Assembly: GCA_017881765.1 (NCBI GenBank)
Contig: JADGQN010000219.1
Span: forward strand, 1 to 7,893
Source of the DNA: Syntrophobacterales bacterium
Lineage (GTDB): Bacteria > Desulfobacterota > Syntrophorhabdia > Syntrophorhabdales > WCHB1-27
DNA length: 7,893 nt
Direction: 5' to 3'
Shown here: positions 5,311 to 7,893 of the stretch, piece by piece
Layout of the letters: every line of letters begins with the position of its first letter
How positions within the stretch are numbered: the first letter of the stretch is position 1
The notes under the pieces: generated by a model
The model's database searches: none
Told to the model about the DNA's origin: nothing
What the model saw: only the letters and a program-made list of their open reading frames with translations
Program-made: the position numbers and the translations under genes

Positions 5311-5331
5311 CCCTCTCCCTTTGGGAGAGGG
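5311..5331. repeat. Inverted repeat CCCTCTCCC / GGGAGAGGG
   Basis: Perfect 9-bp arms (5311-5319, 5323-5331) enclose a TTT loop and are followed by CCGGGGTGAGGG. Its sequence is like the palindromic CTCCC...GGGAG element found widely between genes. It is paired with the similar hairpin 20 bases upstream, so the two make a tandem stem-loop block. Confidence 0.75.
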
Positions 5332-5360
5332 CCGGGGTGAGGGGGTCATGGGTAATTATT

Positions 5361-5398
5361 CGGGATTTCGATCGCCCGCAAGCGGGTATCCGGGATTT
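5361..5398. repeat. Hairpin CCCGC-AA-GCGGG flanked by direct repeats CGGGATTT
   Basis: Perfect 5-bp arms at 5375-5379 and 5382-5386 are bracketed by CGGGATTT at 5361-5368 and 5391-5398. The symmetric arrangement suggests a further short dispersed element next to the two hairpins. No function is evident. Confidence 0.5.
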
Positions 5399-5483
5399 GA
5401 AATTCTGGGCGCCATTTTGCAGGGTCCGGCTGGATGCATTAAACCCCCTGATGTGTTACATTAAGTAAGGAGGAACTTCAAAG

Positions 5484-7007
5484 TTGGCATCTCAAATACC
5501 CCATATACGGGAGGAAGATCTTCCCAAGGTCCCTTTTGTCCTCGACAGCGTATCAACACGTTTCATCCGCGAGAACAAGATCGTTCCCCTGGAACTGAAG
5601 AACAATGTATTAAAGGTCCTCATGGCGGACCCTAACGACCGGGAAGCGATCGACGCTCTGCAGGTGGCTGTCTCGGGTGAAGTGGTGATCTACACGGCCG
5701 ACACAACGATGATCGAGGACTATATTGCCAAGTTTTACACACAGGAGGCGCAGAATATAGAGAGGATCATCGAAGACATGGATGGAGGGAGTCTTGAGTT
5801 CGTCAGCGACAATGACGAGGACGTCGGTCACCTCAAGGACCTCGCTTCGGAGGCGCCCATCATCAAGCTCGTCAACCTTCTCATCACGCGGGCCGTGGAA
5901 GGGAGGGCAAGCGATATACACGTCGAGCCCTTCGAGGACGAACTGAAGGTGCGGTACCGCATTGACGGCGTGCTCCACAACATAGAGTCAATACCCAAAA
6001 AGTTGCAGGCAGCGATCGTCTCACGCATCAAGATCATGGCAAGGCTGAACATCGCCGAGCGCAGGTTGCCCCAGGACGGCCGCATAAGGCTTATAGTCGG
6101 GCAGAAGGAGATAGACCTCAGGGTCTCCTCCATCCCCATACTCCACGGGGAGAGCATCGTCATGAGGATCCTCGACAAGGAAGGCATCATGGTCGACCTC
6201 GACCTGCTGGGGTTTCCTCCGAAGACCCTCACTACTTTTCATCAGCTCATCAATAAGCCAAATGGCATCATACTCGTTACCGGCCCGACAGGCAGCGGCA
6301 AGACGACCACCCTGTACGGGGCGCTGGACAAGATCAACTCCCCCGACAAAAAGATCATCACCGTGGAGGACCCCGTCGAGTATCAGCTCAAAGGGGTTAA
6401 CCAGATCCAGGTGAAATCGCAGATAGGTCTCAATTTTACCACCACGCTCCGGCACATCGTTCGCCAGGACCCGGACATCATCATGATCGGCGAGATCAGG
6501 GACCTGGAGACCGCGGAGATCGCCATACAATCGGCTTTAACGGGCCACCTCGTTTTTTCCACGCTGCATACCAATGATGCCCCCAGTGCAATCACGCGGC
6601 TCCTCGATATGGGAGTCGAGAACTTCCTTCTTTCTTCGACCATCCGCGGCATCCTCGCTCAGAGGCTTGTCAGGATGATCTGTCCTTTCTGTAAAGAAGT
6701 CGATCACACCCCGGCGAACAAAGAGGAGATGAAAATCCTCGGCAATAGCGACTCCGCCACTCTTTACCGGGGCAAGGGATGCGATCGCTGTGCTTTCACG
6801 GGCTTTCATGGCAGATCAGGCATCTTCGAGTTGCTGACGGTGACGGACGAATTGCGGAAACTCATCCTCAAGAGCGCCGATGCGAGCCAGCTCCGGGATA
6901 TGGCCCGGCAGGAGGGCATGATCACCTTGCTCGAAGATGGCGTTGACAAAATTAAAGCCGGCGTAACCACCCTGAGTGAGATCTTCAGAGTAACCCAGGA
7001 GGCTTAG
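5484..7007 (+). CDS. gspE: Type II secretion system ATPase GspE (507 aa)
   Basis: This is the cytoplasmic hexameric ATPase that powers pseudopilus assembly in type II secretion. An N-terminal MshEN-type domain (about residues 15-95) contacts the inner-membrane platform. After the linker come SEAPIIKLVN and the ASDIHVEPF / LPQDGRI segments. Next are Walker A GPTGSGKTTT at 267-276 (K273), the Asp box VEDPVEY at 294-300, Walker B DPDIIMIGEIRD at 329-340 (E337), and the His box TGHLVFSTLHTND at 353-365. The Zn-binding cysteines C400, C403, C433 and C436 are all present. The length suits GspE better than the longer PilB, though a type IV pilus ATPase is the main alternative. TTG at 5484 is chosen because AAGGAGG lies 10 bases upstream. 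gspF follows 5 bases after the stop. Confidence 0.93.
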   Translation: MASQIPHIREEDLPKVPFVLDSVSTRFIRENKIVPLELKNNVLKVLMADPNDREAIDALQVAVSGEVVIYTADTTMIEDYIAKFYTQEAQNIERIIEDMDGGSLEFVSDNDEDVGHLKDLASEAPIIKLVNLLITRAVEGRASDIHVEPFEDELKVRYRIDGVLHNIESIPKKLQAAIVSRIKIMARLNIAERRLPQDGRIRLIVGQKEIDLRVSSIPILHGESIVMRILDKEGIMVDLDLLGFPPKTLTTFHQLINKPNGIILVTGPTGSGKTTTLYGALDKINSPDKKIITVEDPVEYQLKGVNQIQVKSQIGLNFTTTLRHIVRQDPDIIMIGEIRDLETAEIAIQSALTGHLVFSTLHTNDAPSAITRLLDMGVENFLLSSTIRGILAQRLVRMICPFCKEVDHTPANKEEMKILGNSDSATLYRGKGCDRCAFTGFHGRSGIFELLTVTDELRKLILKSADASQLRDMARQEGMITLLEDGVDKIKAGVTTLSEIFRVTQEA

Positions 7008-7012
7008 GGAGA

Positions 7013-7893
7013 GTGCCCATCTTCTCGTACACGGCAACCACGATGGATGGCTCTGTCATCGAGGGCGTCATAGAGGCGGCCGAGCAGAAGAGCGCCATTG
7101 AAAAATTGAGGAATACGGGGATCATCCCGTTAAAGCTCTCCGCTCCGAAAGGAGAGGCCACAAGGCGCTTCTGGCGCAGGTCACCAAAGGGCGATGTGAT
7201 GACGTTCACGACGGAGATGTCGGCGCTCCTGAGTGCGGGCTTGCCCCTTGACAGGAGCCTCAACATCCTGGCTGACATCTCGGAAGGCAAAGAGATGAAG
7301 ACCATTATCCAATCCATCCTTAAATCGATCAGGGAAGGAGGCGCTTTCTCGGATGCACTCGGGCACCACCCGAAGATATTCTCGAAGCTCTACATAAGCA
7401 TGATACGCGCGGGTGAGGTCGGTGGCGTGCTCGATGTCGTCCTCGATAAATTAGGCGAGTTTCTGGAGACGTCAAAGGAACTGAAGGACCACGTGGTTTC
7501 CGCCATGATCTATCCCACGATACTCGTCCTGACCGGCGGCGCCTCCATCATTGTAATGCTGACCTTTGTCCTCCCGAGATTTTCCGTCATATTCGCGGAG
7601 CTGGGAAACGCGTTGCCCTTTTCCACGCAGGTCCTGCTGGCGCTCAGCAATGGACTGAAGTCCTACTGGTGGATCGCATCGATGATTGTAATCGGCATAT
7701 GGGCTTTCCTCAGGAGCTACATAAGATCTGCATCCGGCAGATACAGGTGGGACGCTCTGAAGCTCCGCATGGTCGGCGATGTCGCAAGAAGGCTGGAGAC
7801 TGCGCGCTTCTGCAGGACACTGGGGACCCTCCTCAAGGCCGGGGTCCCGCTCCTTCAAGCTCTGACCAATGCGAAAGACGTTCTGGGCAACCA
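7013..7893 (+). CDS. gspF: Type II secretion inner-membrane platform protein GspF (3' end outside window)
   Basis: This polytopic inner-membrane protein is the assembly platform that GspE acts on. The GTG start at 7013 lies 10 bases after AGGAGG, which overlaps the end of gspE, and 5 bases after its stop, so the pair is translationally coupled. The 293 visible codons include the first cytoplasmic T2SF domain: FTTEMSALLSAGLPLDRSL near residues 64-82, then FSKLYISMIRAGEVGGVLD near residues 123-141. The first membrane helix is at about 165-190 (MIYPTILVLTGGASIIVML) and the second at about 219-238 (WWIASMIVIGIWAFL). The second T2SF repeat begins as ARFCRTLGTLLKAGVPLLQAL. GspF is normally about 400 aa with three helices, so about a quarter is beyond the window. 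PilC is the alternative name if the system is a pilus. Confidence 0.93.
   Translation, partial: MPIFSYTATTMDGSVIEGVIEAAEQKSAIEKLRNTGIIPLKLSAPKGEATRRFWRRSPKGDVMTFTTEMSALLSAGLPLDRSLNILADISEGKEMKTIIQSILKSIREGGAFSDALGHHPKIFSKLYISMIRAGEVGGVLDVVLDKLGEFLETSKELKDHVVSAMIYPTILVLTGGASIIVMLTFVLPRFSVIFAELGNALPFSTQVLLALSNGLKSYWWIASMIVIGIWAFLRSYIRSASGRYRWDALKLRMVGDVARRLETARFCRTLGTLLKAGVPLLQALTNAKDVLGN

Larger units (their letters stand above)
5150..5483. other. Repeat-rich intergenic region upstream of gspE
   Basis: No gene is recognised. It holds the third copy of the dispersed repeat and at least three palindromes (listed separately), then a 70-base non-repetitive stretch before gspE. The gspE ribosome binding site AAGGAGG is at 5467-5473. 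No hairpin plus T-run close to the decarboxylase stop would clearly terminate it. Confidence 0.6.

Noticed and set aside
5417..5445. TTGCAG-N17-TAAACC as the gspE promoter
   Set aside because: The -10 matches only 3 of 6 consensus bases; such pairs are expected by chance.
5484..7007. Reading the ATPase as a type IV pilus PilB
   Set aside because: The ~507-aa length with a single N-terminal MshEN-type domain and gspF next to it fits GspE better, though the pilus alternative is not fully excluded.
5610..7858. Many minus-strand open frames opposite gspE and gspF
   Set aside because: They are antisense shadows of two well-supported coding sequences.

Overview
The window looks like a chromosomal segment of an anaerobic Gram-negative bacterium, plausibly a Desulfobacterota/'deltaproteobacterial' lineage. 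That placement is an inference from gene content: an NtrC-type sigma-54 activator, a heat-shock/stationary-type sigma-70 relative, a GspE-GspF pair and a 4,5-dihydroxyphthalate-decarboxylase-like gene, with many dispersed palindromic repeats and frequent TTG/GTG starts. No marker gene fixes the taxon.

Layout. Bases 1-3713 are a regulatory island read on the minus strand. From upstream to downstream it holds a 141-aa receiver-like protein (3713-3288), an overlapping 80-aa single-pass membrane protein (3315-3073), and a repeat-rich gap (2603-3072). It continues with a second receiver-like protein of 147 aa (2602-2159) that overlaps a broken sigma-70 gene (2190 to about 1775), then a decayed second copy of the start of a response regulator (about 1493-1655), and finally the intact NtrC-type response regulator (1160 to beyond base 1). 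Bases 3714-4156 are a divergent intergenic region with stacked inverted repeats and a candidate promoter. Bases 4157-5149 (plus) encode a decarboxylase-family protein. Bases 5150-5483 hold several dispersed palindromes. Bases 5484-7893 (plus) begin a type II secretion operon, gspE followed 5 bases later by gspF, which runs off the window.

How the parts relate. The two receiver-like proteins are paralogues of each other. Both have lost the phospho-acceptor aspartate, and each overlaps its downstream gene by about 30 bases with that gene's Shine-Dalgarno embedded in the conserved C-terminal tail. Together with the duplicated, partly deleted response-regulator start and the frameshifted sigma factor, this suggests a signalling locus that grew by duplication and is partly decaying. 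GspE is the cytoplasmic ATPase and GspF the inner-membrane platform of the same secretion machine. The decarboxylase-like gene has no obvious pathway partner in the window and is separated from gspE by repeats.

The most unusual signal is an 18-24 base sequence present three times. Each copy interrupts, or abuts, a different palindromic repeat as if it had been inserted there.
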